Origin: Limiplasma sp036652695
GTDB lineage: Bacteria; Bacillota; Clostridia; Christensenellales; Aristaeellaceae
Assembly (NCBI GenBank): GCA_036652695.1
Contig: JAVVVJ010000008.1
Location: 1-64,000 of the forward strand
Reading direction: 5' to 3'
DNA: 64,000 nucleotides
Shown: positions 24,717 to 33,032 of the stretch, in pieces
Numbering within the stretch: the first letter of the stretch is position 1
Layout of the letters: each line of letters begins with the position of its first letter
Made by a program: the position numbers and the translations under genes
Notes under the pieces: generated by a model
The model's database searches: none
The model's input: only the letters and a program-made list of their open reading frames with translations
Told to the model about the DNA's origin: nothing

Positions 24717-27047
24717 TTATCCAATTGTATGCTTCACGCGTTCGCTTTCCTCGGTGCGCTTTGCGTTGTTAAAGCGATCGAGGTTGCCCACGAGGTAGCC
24801 GGTAATGCGGCGGATGCGCTCAAACGCGTGCCCATTCTCCGCGCGTCCACATTTGGGGCAGGTATCGCCGATGATGCCATTATAGCCGCAATCCGGGTCG
24901 CGATCCACGGGATGGTTGATGGAACCATAGCCGATGCCCTGATCATGCATATAGCGCACAACCTTCTCAAAGGCATCGAGGTTCTTGCAGGGATCGCCGT
25001 CCATTTCGATATAGCTAATATGCCCGGCGTTGGTCAGCGCGTGATAGGGAGCCTCGATGGCGATCTTCTCAAAGGCGTTAATGGGATAATAGACCGGCAC
25101 ATGGAAGGAATTGGTATAATATTCCCGATCCGTTACGCCCGGGATGCTGCCGTATTTTTCGCGGTCAATGCGCACAAAGCGACCGCTGAGACCCTCTGCG
25201 GGGGTTGCCAAGCAGGTGAAGTTGAGCTTATACTTCTCGCTCATTTCATCGCAGAACTTGCGTATGCTGCCGATGATCTCCAAGCCGAGGTTTTGGCTGG
25301 CCTTGTCCTCGCCGTGGTGCTTGCCGCGCAGCGCGACCAGCGCCTCCGCAAGGCCGATAAAGCCGATGGAGAGCGTGCCGTGCTTGAGCACCTCGCGTAT
25401 GCTATCCTCCCAGCCCAGCTTTTCGCTATCGATCCATACCCCCTCGCCCATCAGGAAGGGGAAGTTATAAACCTTCTTTTGGGAGATGATCTCCAGCCGT
25501 TCCAAAAGCTGCTCCGTCACCAGCGCCATCAGGCGATCCAACTCCTCAAAGAACCAGTTCACATCACCCTTTGCCTTGATGGCGATGCGGGGCAGGTTGA
25601 GGGAGGTAAAGCTCAGGTTACCACGGCGCGGGCAGATCTCGCGCGTGGGATCATATACATTGCCGACTACGCGCGTGCGGCAGCCCATGTAGGCAATTTC
25701 GGTTTCCGGGTGCCCCTCTTTGTAGTACTTTAGGTTGAAGGGTGCGTCCACAAAGCTAAAATTGGGGAACAGGCGCTTTGCGCTGGTACGGATGGCCAAG
25801 CGGTAAATGTCAAAGTTGGGGTCGCCGGGGTTGAAGCTGACGCCCTCCTTGACGCGGAAAATCTGGATGGGGAAGATCGGCGTTTCGCCGTTGCCAAGGC
25901 CAGCCTCCGTTGCCAGAAGGACGTTGCGTATCACCATACGGCCCTCCGGGGAAATATCCATGCCATAGTTAATGCTGGAGAAGGGCACCTGCGCGCCCGC
26001 GCGGCTATTCATGGTGTTGAGGTTATGAATGAGCGCCTCCATGGCCTGATAAGTGGCCTTGTCGGTCTCCTTTTGGGCATGCTCGCGCACGAAAGCCACA
26101 ATGCGGGTAAGCTCCGCCGCGCCGGCAGAGGGCAGGAGGGCGGCGACCTTTTGGCGCAGCAGGTCATCATATTCCTTGCTTGGCGTGAGCTCCGGCTTAC
26201 AGCCGGATTCCGCTTCCAGCTCGCCAAGGATGCGCACGGCCTCATCGGCAGGGCTTTCCACATTTCCCAATAGCTCCAACGCGCGGGAGAGGTTATCGCG
26301 AAAGCGCTTGATATAGGTTTTTTTGACGCCCGGAGCCATGCCATAATCAAAATTGACAATGCTTTGACCGCCGTGCTGGTCGTTTTGGTTGGCTTGAATG
26401 GCAATGCACGCCAACGCCGAATAGCTATAAATATCGTTAGGCTCACGCAATACGCCGTGGCCTGTGGAAAAACCGCCATGGAACAAATCCAGCAGGTCGA
26501 TTTGGCAGCAAGTAGTGGTAAGGGTGTAAAAATCCATATCATGGATATGAATATCGCCATCGCGGTGCGCCTGCGCAAAGCGCGGATCCAGCACGTACAT
26601 ATCGTAGAACTGCTTTGCGCCCTCGCTGCCGAACTTGAGCATGCTGCCCATGGCGGTATCGCCATTGATGTTGGCGTTTTCGCGCTTGATGTCGCTGTCG
26701 GCGGCATCCTTGTAGGCGATATCCTCAAAGATTTTCATCAGGCGCGTGTTCATCTCGCGCACGCGGCTGCGCTCCGCGCGGTAGAGGATGTAGCTTTTTG
26801 CAGAGCGCACAAAGCCCTGCCCAATCAACACGCGCTCCACCATATCCTGTACCTGCTCCACAGAGGGTACGGAGGGGATACTTTCATCCTTTTCAATAGC
26901 ACTGACGACGAGCGCGGCAAGCTCCGCTGAGGTTTCCATGCTTTTTTGGCTCCCGCTTGCCATAAAGCTCTTCTCAATGGCCTGCTCAATTTTGTTTTGG
27001 TCGAAAGGAACAATACGCCCGTCGCGCTTCTTGATGGAAATGATCAT
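24717..27047 (-). CDS. nrdD: anaerobic (class III) ribonucleoside-triphosphate reductase
   Basis: Glycyl-radical enzyme that makes dNTPs without oxygen, 776 residues. An N-terminal ATP-cone (IKKRDGRIVPFDQNKIEQAI) gives allosteric control, the active-site domain includes RAGAQVPFSSINYG, and the C-terminus has the zinc-binding DCGYNG...CPKCGR segment followed by RITGYLVGNLDRFN, which carries the radical glycine. Start ATG 27047 is preceded by AAGGGG; an upstream frame exists but has no ribosome site. The activase gene nrdG is not adjacent. Transcription should start from the promoter at 27129-27157, which is overlapped by two NrdR-like boxes. Confidence 0.96.
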   Translation of the reverse strand: MIISIKKRDGRIVPFDQNKIEQAIEKSFMASGSQKSMETSAELAALVVSAIEKDESIPSVPSVEQVQDMVERVLIGQGFVRSAKSYILYRAERSRVREMNTRLMKIFEDIAYKDAADSDIKRENANINGDTAMGSMLKFGSEGAKQFYDMYVLDPRFAQAHRDGDIHIHDMDFYTLTTTCCQIDLLDLFHGGFSTGHGVLREPNDIYSYSALACIAIQANQNDQHGGQSIVNFDYGMAPGVKKTYIKRFRDNLSRALELLGNVESPADEAVRILGELEAESGCKPELTPSKEYDDLLRQKVAALLPSAGAAELTRIVAFVREHAQKETDKATYQAMEALIHNLNTMNSRAGAQVPFSSINYGMDISPEGRMVIRNVLLATEAGLGNGETPIFPIQIFRVKEGVSFNPGDPNFDIYRLAIRTSAKRLFPNFSFVDAPFNLKYYKEGHPETEIAYMGCRTRVVGNVYDPTREICPRRGNLSFTSLNLPRIAIKAKGDVNWFFEELDRLMALVTEQLLERLEIISQKKVYNFPFLMGEGVWIDSEKLGWEDSIREVLKHGTLSIGFIGLAEALVALRGKHHGEDKASQNLGLEIIGSIRKFCDEMSEKYKLNFTCLATPAEGLSGRFVRIDREKYGSIPGVTDREYYTNSFHVPVYYPINAFEKIAIEAPYHALTNAGHISYIEMDGDPCKNLDAFEKVVRYMHDQGIGYGSINHPVDRDPDCGYNGIIGDTCPKCGRAENGHAFERIRRITGYLVGNLDRFNNAKRTEESERVKHTIG

Positions 27048-27124
27048 AATGCCGAATCCCCTTTTCACTTTGTAACAAGCTCTGTATGCGCATCCCCCAT
27101 TGCAGGAGGGAGCACTTCGAGCAA

Positions 27125-27172
27125 ACTCATTATATGGTGTACCAATAGATAAGTCAACACTACATATGGCAA
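27125..27172 (-). promoter_or_regulatory. nrdD promoter with two NrdR-like boxes
   Basis: On the minus strand TTGACT (27157-27152) and TATAAT (27134-27129) are separated by 17 bases. Two 16-bp sites resembling the NrdR box ACACTATATATAGTGT lie at 27125-27140 (12/16) and 27157-27172 (11/16). They are offset by 32 bp, three helical turns, as in known NrdR operators, and cover the -10 and -35. Repression by NrdR with ATP/dATP is the expected control. Confidence 0.75.
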
Positions 27173-27247
27173 CAAAACGCCCCGTTGGTTGCATGAGAAC
27201 ACAAGACAAGCGTGATAAATTCAGCCTTTCGCAATGTTCCCAACATC

Positions 27248-27455
27248 TTTTCCACATGCGGCTTTATTTTTGCACAAGCGGGCGTGGAAAGCGCAACCCG
27301 TTGTGAAATAAGGGTTCTTTGATTAGCTGATGCGTAATCAATAGGATTCCCACGTGATTTCCATGTATTTTCCACACGTTCCCCATGGTTCGGTTAAAGT
27401 TTTCCACAATGGCTTTCCGGTTGCCCACAACCGAGGCTGTGGAAACTGTGGATTG
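27248..27455. other. cluster of DnaA-box-like sites
   Basis: TTTTCCACA occurs exactly at 27248-27256, 27368-27376 and 27400-27408. One-mismatch or two-mismatch relatives occur on the other strand at 27438-27446 (GTTTCCACA) and 27447-27455 (CAATCCACA), and TTGCCCACA at 27421. The stretch is more AT-rich than its surroundings. It may titrate DnaA, regulate nrdD, or be part of an origin; no dnaA or dnaN gene is nearby. Confidence 0.45.
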
Positions 27456-27460
27456 TGAGG

Positions 27461-27489
27461 TTGCGGTTTGCGCCGGAGGTCGCTATAAT
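27461..27489 (+). promoter_or_regulatory. promoter of the PHP phosphatase gene
   Basis: TTGCGG at 27461-27466 and TATAAT at 27484-27489 with a 17-base spacer, 38 bases before the start codon at 27528. Confidence 0.65.
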
Positions 27490-27527
27490 AGAGCGGCTGT
27501 TGCAAAAGAAGCATAGGAGATGCGAGA

Positions 27528-28313
27528 ATGAACAAATTTGTCAATTACCACACCCACACCCCGCGCTGCCACCATGCCGAGGGAGCCGAGGAGGAATATG
27601 TACAGGCGGCCATCGCAAACGGCTTTTCCACGCTGGGTTTTTCCGATCATGGCGCATGGCCGTTTGCCAACGGCTTCCGCTCGCGCATGCGCATGACGGT
27701 GCAGGAGCGCGCAGGCTACGAACAAACCGTGCGGGAGCTTGCCCAGCGCTACAAGGGGCAGATCAACATTCGTCTTGGGTACGAGTACGAATATTTTCCC
27801 AAATACCTGCCTTATTTGCGCGAGGTGCGCGCGCAGGTGGATTATCTGCTGTTGGGCAACCATTACGAGCTGGATGAGCCAAGCGGGGATTATTTCGGCG
27901 CCGCCACAACCGCGCGGGAAATTCGCCGGTATGTGGAATGCACCATTGCGGGCATGGAAACGGGGCTATACGATTGCCTTGCACATCCTGATTTGTTTTT
28001 GAATGAATATCCCGCGTGGGATGGCGCGGCAGAGCGTGCTTCGCGCATGCTCTGCCAAGCTGCCGCGCGCCTGCGCCTGCCGCTGGAGTATAACCTCTAT
28101 GGGGTGGACAAGCGGCGGCGCCATCAAAGCGCGGGGCTGGGCTATCCCTGCGATGCTTTTTGGCGCGTCGCTGTCCAAAGCGATTGTGATGTGGTGATCG
28201 GCTGTGACGCGCATATCCCGGCAATGCTTTCCCGCGCACAGTATCAGGAAGCGGTGGATCACTTGATGCGGCTGGGGTGTCGCTACACCACCATGGATGC
28301 GTTGCGCAAATAA
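27528..28313 (+). CDS. histidinol-phosphatase-like PHP domain phosphoesterase
   Basis: A 261-residue PHP-superfamily metal phosphoesterase. Metal ligands follow the family order: YHTHTPRCHHA near the N-terminus, GFSDHG, GYEYEYFP, LLGNHYELD, LAHPDLF and GCDAHIP near the end. The layout matches HisK-type histidinol-phosphatases, which dephosphorylate histidinol phosphate in histidine synthesis, but no other his gene is nearby, so another phosphate ester may be the substrate. AGGAGA precedes ATG 27528. It has its own promoter and converges with the MBL gene. Confidence 0.8.
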   Translation: MNKFVNYHTHTPRCHHAEGAEEEYVQAAIANGFSTLGFSDHGAWPFANGFRSRMRMTVQERAGYEQTVRELAQRYKGQINIRLGYEYEYFPKYLPYLREVRAQVDYLLLGNHYELDEPSGDYFGAATTAREIRRYVECTIAGMETGLYDCLAHPDLFLNEYPAWDGAAERASRMLCQAAARLRLPLEYNLYGVDKRRRHQSAGLGYPCDAFWRVAVQSDCDVVIGCDAHIPAMLSRAQYQEAVDHLMRLGCRYTTMDALRK

Positions 28314-28321
28314 GCGGGCGC

Positions 28322-29164
28322 TTATGCCGTTACGATCAGGCCATCGTAGGCAACCTCAAAGCCCTTGGGGTTCATGAGCGCCTCTGCCTGCTGGTGCAAA
28401 GCTAGGCCGTTGTGAGAAAAGTGATGGCATAGGAACTGTGTGGACGGAGTCGCGAGCTTTTCCCTAAGCATGCGCTCACGAATCTGCACATTTTGTTCAA
28501 AGGTCATATGCCCGTTGTAGTTGGATGGGGGCAGACCCATGGTGCTATCAAGGCTGACGGCGGTCAATGGCGTGCTATTGTGCGCCAGCAGGTATTGCCA
28601 GACATCCTCGCGAAAAAGACCCGTATCGTTGCCATACAGCAATTTGCTCCCATTTTGCTCGCAAAGGTAGATCAGGCTATCCGGGCAGGAATGAACGGCG
28701 GGCAAGGCCGTGAAGGTAACGCCTCCCACCTCAAACAGATCAAAGGGCTTCAGCTCGTGAAACTCAATTTCCTCGGCAAGCTGCGGTTCTTTGATGCAGG
28801 AGCCGTGCAGGTATTCCTCCCACGCAACGGCGGTGAAGTGGCTGCCCCACAGGTGCAGCATGCCGCGGTTACGGATATGCGCGTAGGGTTCAGTAAACAT
28901 GGCGAGTGTTTCACGGTTGAAATGATCCATGTGGGCATGGGTGATAACGATGTTGCGAACCGGGCTGAGGTTGAGGCCAAGCCGAAGCTTTGCGGCATAC
29001 AGGTCGGGCGATGCGTCAATCAAAATATGATCGTTCAGCAGCGCGCCGGAGCGCAGACGGATGTTTTTTCCGCCGAGCTTTGCGGCCTGTGTACAGAGCG
29101 CGCACTCGCAGAAAATGGCGGGCATACCTTCGGCGGCGGCGGTTCCTAGGTATTGCAGCTTCAT
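28322..29164 (-). CDS. MBL-fold metallohydrolase, PhnP-like
   Basis: A 280-residue metallo-beta-lactamase fold protein. The dinuclear metal site is in THAHMDHF, with further ligands in LPAVHSCPDSL, YGNDTGLF and CHHFSHNG. The N-terminal LGTAAAEGMPAIFCECALC resembles the extra zinc-binding cysteine segment of PhnP-type phosphodiesterases, which open cyclic phosphates. Start ATG 29164 has AAAGGAG nine bases upstream. It follows lpdA by 58 bases on the same strand and may be the last gene of the glycine-cleavage transcript, though no functional link is known. Confidence 0.8.
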   Translation of the reverse strand: MKLQYLGTAAAEGMPAIFCECALCTQAAKLGGKNIRLRSGALLNDHILIDASPDLYAAKLRLGLNLSPVRNIVITHAHMDHFNRETLAMFTEPYAHIRNRGMLHLWGSHFTAVAWEEYLHGSCIKEPQLAEEIEFHELKPFDLFEVGGVTFTALPAVHSCPDSLIYLCEQNGSKLLYGNDTGLFREDVWQYLLAHNSTPLTAVSLDSTMGLPPSNYNGHMTFEQNVQIRERMLREKLATPSTQFLCHHFSHNGLALHQQAEALMNPKGFEVAYDGLIVTA

Positions 29165-29222
29165 GTGAAATTCTCCTTTGGGTGCTTTCTTCATGGCAAG
29201 GCGCTTGCATCCGCGCGCTGCT

Positions 29223-30548
29223 TTATTCGGGGATTGCCTCAGCAATGGCCTCATAGAAGCTGGGATGCGCGCGAACCACGCGGCGCAGCTGACGGGCGGT
29301 GAGGCCAGCCTCAATGGCAAGGGCAAGCTCGCCCACAAGATCGCTGGCACGGCCGCAGAAGAGCTGTGCGCCGAGGAGACGCATGCTTTCCTTATCAAAA
29401 ACGAGCTTAATAAAGCCGCGCCCGATGCCTTCAATCAAGGTGCGGGCGTTTTGCGTGGTGAGCGCCTTGCCAACCGTCACGGCAAGGCCGCGTGCCTTTG
29501 CCTCGTCCTGCGTTATGCCCACGGATGCGATCTCTGGCGTGGTATAGACGCAGCTGGGTATGAGCAGCGGGTTCACGGGCGGCTCCTCGCCCAAGAGATG
29601 CGCGACGGCGCAAAGCCCCTGCGCGTGCGCGGCATGGGCAAGCGGGCAAATGCCGTTGACATCGCCAATGGCATATACGCCGGGGATTGAGGTTTGGTAA
29701 TCCGCATCGGTGACAAGCGCGCCGCGTTCCATGGCGGGCGCGACGCCCTCGCCAAAGAGCCCGTCCGTCATGGGCTTGCGGCCGGTGGCAAGCAACACGC
29801 GGTCGCAGACGAGCGTTTGCAGGCCGTCCTTTTCCACGGTGACGGCATAGCCCGCATCCGCAGGGGCAATGCCTTGCAGCCGCGCACCTGTGAGCAGCGT
29901 AATGCCCATGCTGCGCAAAAGTGCCTCTGCGCTTCGGCTCAGTTCCTTATCCAGCATCGGCAGGCAATTGCGCTCAGCCTCCACAATGGTCACATGCACG
30001 CCCATGCGCGCATAGATGCAGGCCATTTCCACCCCGATAACGCCGCCGCCGATGATGCATAGGGCTTGAAAGTCCTCCATGCCGGGTTCGCCTAGCAGCT
30101 CATCGCTTGTCCACACGTTTGGGTCGGCACAGCCGGGCACGGGCAGGCGCGCGGGCCCGCTGCCAGTGGCCAGCAGCACATGCGCGGCCTCCAGCGTAGG
30201 CGCGTCATCCGTACTGGCGCTGGTTACGCGCACATGAAAGGGCGCTTGCGTGGTGAGGAGCGTGCCAACGCCTGTATAGACCGCGATTTTTCCAGCTTTC
30301 AAAAGCTGGGCAATGCCATCCGTCAGCTTGGCGACAAGTTCATTTTTGCGCTCATACATGGCGCGGCGGTTTGCGTCCGCGCCCGCGTCGTGCAGGTAGG
30401 CCTTGGTGGGCACACAGCCGCGCTGTAGGCAGGTGCCGCCCAAGCGGTCGCGCTCCACAAGCGCGGTGCGCAGGCCGCGCTTTGCCGCGTCTAACGCGGC
30501 GGCATAGCCGCCCGGGCCGCCGCCAATTACGATGAGGTCATATTGCAT
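29223..30548 (-). CDS. lpdA: dihydrolipoyl dehydrogenase (E3 / L-protein)
   Basis: FAD-dependent disulfide oxidoreductase that reoxidises the dihydrolipoyl arm of GcvH with NAD+. FAD-binding GGGPGGYAA at residues 9-17, redox cysteines Cys40 and Cys45 in GGTCLQRGCVPTK, NAD-binding GGGVIGVEMA, and the C-terminal histidine-glutamate region AHPSFYEAIAEA are all present in 441 residues. GAAAGGA lies upstream of ATG 30548. The position right after lplA and the gcv genes shows it serves the glycine cleavage system. Confidence 0.95.
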   Translation of the reverse strand: MQYDLIVIGGGPGGYAAALDAAKRGLRTALVERDRLGGTCLQRGCVPTKAYLHDAGADANRRAMYERKNELVAKLTDGIAQLLKAGKIAVYTGVGTLLTTQAPFHVRVTSASTDDAPTLEAAHVLLATGSGPARLPVPGCADPNVWTSDELLGEPGMEDFQALCIIGGGVIGVEMACIYARMGVHVTIVEAERNCLPMLDKELSRSAEALLRSMGITLLTGARLQGIAPADAGYAVTVEKDGLQTLVCDRVLLATGRKPMTDGLFGEGVAPAMERGALVTDADYQTSIPGVYAIGDVNGICPLAHAAHAQGLCAVAHLLGEEPPVNPLLIPSCVYTTPEIASVGITQDEAKARGLAVTVGKALTTQNARTLIEGIGRGFIKLVFDKESMRLLGAQLFCGRASDLVGELALAIEAGLTARQLRRVVRAHPSFYEAIAEAIPE

Positions 30549-30567
30549 ATTGATTGATTCCTTTCAC

Positions 30568-31605
30568 TTAAGCTCCATGCGTTTCGCCGCCGCGATCCAT
30601 CGCGCGGATGCGGCCGCAGATCAGCGTACATACATCGCCCGCCACCTGTAGGAGGCGCGGATCCTTGAGCAGCTCCAGACGCTGCTCAAACCGGCCGGAG
30701 ATGGAGCTGATCAAAAAGGGACAGCCGATCAAGGATTGCTCAATGCGCGTAAAGAGCGCGGCTTCCATCGCATCGGTGAAAATTTTGGCGGCTCGAATCA
30801 CACCGCCTTCGCTGAGCAGCTTCACGGTAACGCCGCCCCAAGGGAAGCGCTCCGTTACCGTGAAACTATAGGGAATGGCTTCGGGATAAATCCATTCCGT
30901 GCTTTCAAACTGCTGCGTAAGCTCGCCTAGGCTGTGCGCATCCATCATGCGCTCGTCCAGCAGCACGGGCTTGGCATCGTACACGGTGGCAAAGGCGTTA
31001 AACAGAGCCTGTTGGAGCGTCTCAATGGTGATGTCCTGCGCAAGGGCGGAGAGGTTCGTCACGCGCGAAGGGACGCTTTGCACGCCGCGCTGCTGTAGCT
31101 TTTTTTGATCCACGGTGAGAAACCGCGCCATGATTTCCATATCGCAGTTGACCAGCAGCGTGCCGTGATGATAGGCGGCCGAGCCGGATTTGTAAAAGGC
31201 GTTTCCGCTGAACTTGCGTCCGTTTACGTGCAGGTCGTTGCGTCCGCTGGCCTCTGCCTGCAAGCCAAAAACGCCTACGGCCATACCCACCACGCTTAGC
31301 TGGCGGGGAATGTCAAAGGCGGATTTTGGCACGATGAAGGTGAAGTTGAGGTTGCCCACGTCGTGATAGACCGCGCCGCCGCCGCTTAAGCGGCGCGCGA
31401 TCCGCCCGCCGGATTCCAGAAACTCCTCCACCTTGCACTCGTACCATGGATTTTGGTTGCGCCCGATCACAATGGTATGTTGGTTTTGCCAGAGGTATAA
31501 AATTGCGGTATCCTCCGGCAGGGTATTCATCAGGTGCTTTTCAATGGCGAGGTTGCGATAGGGGTCGGTACCTCTGGCAATCAGGCAGGCGGTGCGTCGT
31601 ATCAT
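30568..31605 (-). CDS. lplA: lipoate-protein ligase A
   Basis: Attaches free lipoate, via lipoyl-AMP, to the lysine of GcvH. The 345-residue protein has the characteristic RRLSGGGAVYHD (71-82), the lysine-containing GRKFSGNAFYK loop and HGTLLVNCD, followed by the C-terminal accessory domain, so a separate activating protein is not needed. It begins six bases from the end of gcvPB (stop 31611) and ends 19 bases before lpdA, so it is part of the same operon. The organism may scavenge lipoate rather than make it. Confidence 0.93.
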   Translation of the reverse strand: MIRRTACLIARGTDPYRNLAIEKHLMNTLPEDTAILYLWQNQHTIVIGRNQNPWYECKVEEFLESGGRIARRLSGGGAVYHDVGNLNFTFIVPKSAFDIPRQLSVVGMAVGVFGLQAEASGRNDLHVNGRKFSGNAFYKSGSAAYHHGTLLVNCDMEIMARFLTVDQKKLQQRGVQSVPSRVTNLSALAQDITIETLQQALFNAFATVYDAKPVLLDERMMDAHSLGELTQQFESTEWIYPEAIPYSFTVTERFPWGGVTVKLLSEGGVIRAAKIFTDAMEAALFTRIEQSLIGCPFLISSISGRFEQRLELLKDPRLLQVAGDVCTLICGRIRAMDRGGETHGA

Positions 31606-31610
31606 GTTGC

Positions 31611-33032
31611 TTACAGCCTTTCGGGGTGATATCGCAAAATGGGGTTGCGTGCGGCGGTCACCTCATCCGGGCGGCCGATGACGGCATTGTGCGGGGTGTG
31701 GTGCATGCTTTGGGGATCGGCCTGAGCCTCGCGCAGGATGGTGAGCATCACATCGGCGGCGCGGTCTAACTGCGCCATGCTCTCGGTTTCGGTTGGCTCA
31801 AACATAAGCGCCTCATGCACGATAAGCGGGAAATACATCGTGGGCGGATGAATGCCATGGTCGATGAGCGCCTTGGCGACATCCAGCGCGCTCACGTTTA
31901 GGCGCTCCTTCAGATCCTGTAGACAAAGCACAAACTCATGCATGCAGGGCAGATCCTTGGCGGGGATATACCCTTCCTTCAGCCGGTGCAGAAGGTAGTT
32001 GGCGTTGAGCACGGCATGCTCGCACACGCCGCGCAGATCCTCGCGCCCCAGCACTTTTAAGTAGCACAGCGCCTTTACCATTACGGAGAAATTGCCGTAG
32101 AAGCCCTTCATTTGCAGCTTGCCGTGCTGCCCCGCGCTTGCGGTGGTGGGCAAAAACGGCTTGAGCGCGGCTTTTACGCCTACAGGGCCGCTGCCGGGGC
32201 CGCCGCCGCCGTGAGGGGTGGAGAAGGTCTTGTGCAGGTTGAGGTGCGTTACGTCAAAACCCATGTCGCCGGGGCGTGCCAAACCCAGAATGGCGTTGAG
32301 GTTTGCGCCATCGTAATACAAAAGCCCACCCGCGCCGTGGATCATATCGCTGATTTTCAAAATATCCTTTTCAAACAGACCCAGCGTATTTGGGTTGGTG
32401 AGCATGATGCCCGCTATCTCGTCGGATAGCAAGGAGGCGAGGTGCTCCAAATCCACACAACCATCCTCGCGGCTTTGCACGCTGACCACCTCGTAGCCCG
32501 CCATGGCGGCGCTTGCGGGGTTGGTGCCATGCGCGCTATCCGGCACGAGGATCTTGGTGCGCTTGGTATCGCCGCGTGCTTCGTGGTACGCCTTGATGCA
32601 GAGCATGCCTGCAAATTCACCATGCGCGCCCGCTGCTGGCTGTAGGGTGAAGGCGTCCATGCCGGTGACCTCGCAAAGGTCGTGCTCCAGCTCGCGCAGC
32701 ACGGAGCGGCAACCCTCCGTGGCGCTTTCAGGCGCGAGGGGATGCGTATCGGTAAAGCCGCTTAGGGCAGCCACGGCTTCGTTAAGCGCGGGGTTGTACT
32801 TCATGGTGCAGCTGCCTAGCGGGTAGAACCCGTCGTTTACGCCGTAGGTGCGGTTTTGGAGCTGCGTATAATGGCGGCACACGTCCACCTCGCAAAGCTC
32901 CGGCAGCATCGGGGGCGTTTTGCGTACAAACTGCGCGGGCAGAACGGTCTTTGGCACGTCAAGGGGCGCCAGCACCGCGCTGTGGCGACCCGGCATGCTC
33001 TTTTCAAAGCTCAACAAAACGGCTTCGCTCAT
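31611..33032 (-). CDS. gcvPB: glycine dehydrogenase (decarboxylating) subunit 2
   Basis: C-terminal half of the split P-protein, which decarboxylates glycine with pyridoxal phosphate and passes the aminomethyl group to lipoyl-GcvH. The PLP lysine lies in NLHKTFSTPHGGGGPG, and YPLGSCTMKYNP near the N-terminus is diagnostic. I start at ATG 33032, ten bases after AAAGGAGG and overlapping the gcvPA stop as ATGA; ATG 33041 is only one base from the ribosome site. Length is 473 residues. Works as a heterotetramer with gcvPA. Confidence 0.96.
   Translation of the reverse strand: MSEAVLLSFEKSMPGRHSAVLAPLDVPKTVLPAQFVRKTPPMLPELCEVDVCRHYTQLQNRTYGVNDGFYPLGSCTMKYNPALNEAVAALSGFTDTHPLAPESATEGCRSVLRELEHDLCEVTGMDAFTLQPAAGAHGEFAGMLCIKAYHEARGDTKRTKILVPDSAHGTNPASAAMAGYEVVSVQSREDGCVDLEHLASLLSDEIAGIMLTNPNTLGLFEKDILKISDMIHGAGGLLYYDGANLNAILGLARPGDMGFDVTHLNLHKTFSTPHGGGGPGSGPVGVKAALKPFLPTTASAGQHGKLQMKGFYGNFSVMVKALCYLKVLGREDLRGVCEHAVLNANYLLHRLKEGYIPAKDLPCMHEFVLCLQDLKERLNVSALDVAKALIDHGIHPPTMYFPLIVHEALMFEPTETESMAQLDRAADVMLTILREAQADPQSMHHTPHNAVIGRPDEVTAARNPILRYHPERL

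Noticed and set aside
24331..24798. Open frame across the repeats and the gap.
   Set aside because: It consists of repeat units, Ns and a terminator; no start site or conserved protein sequence supports it.
27248..27455. Calling the TTTTCCACA cluster the chromosomal origin.
   Set aside because: No dnaA, dnaN, rpmH or parAB nearby and no skew data; kept only as a DnaA-box-like cluster.
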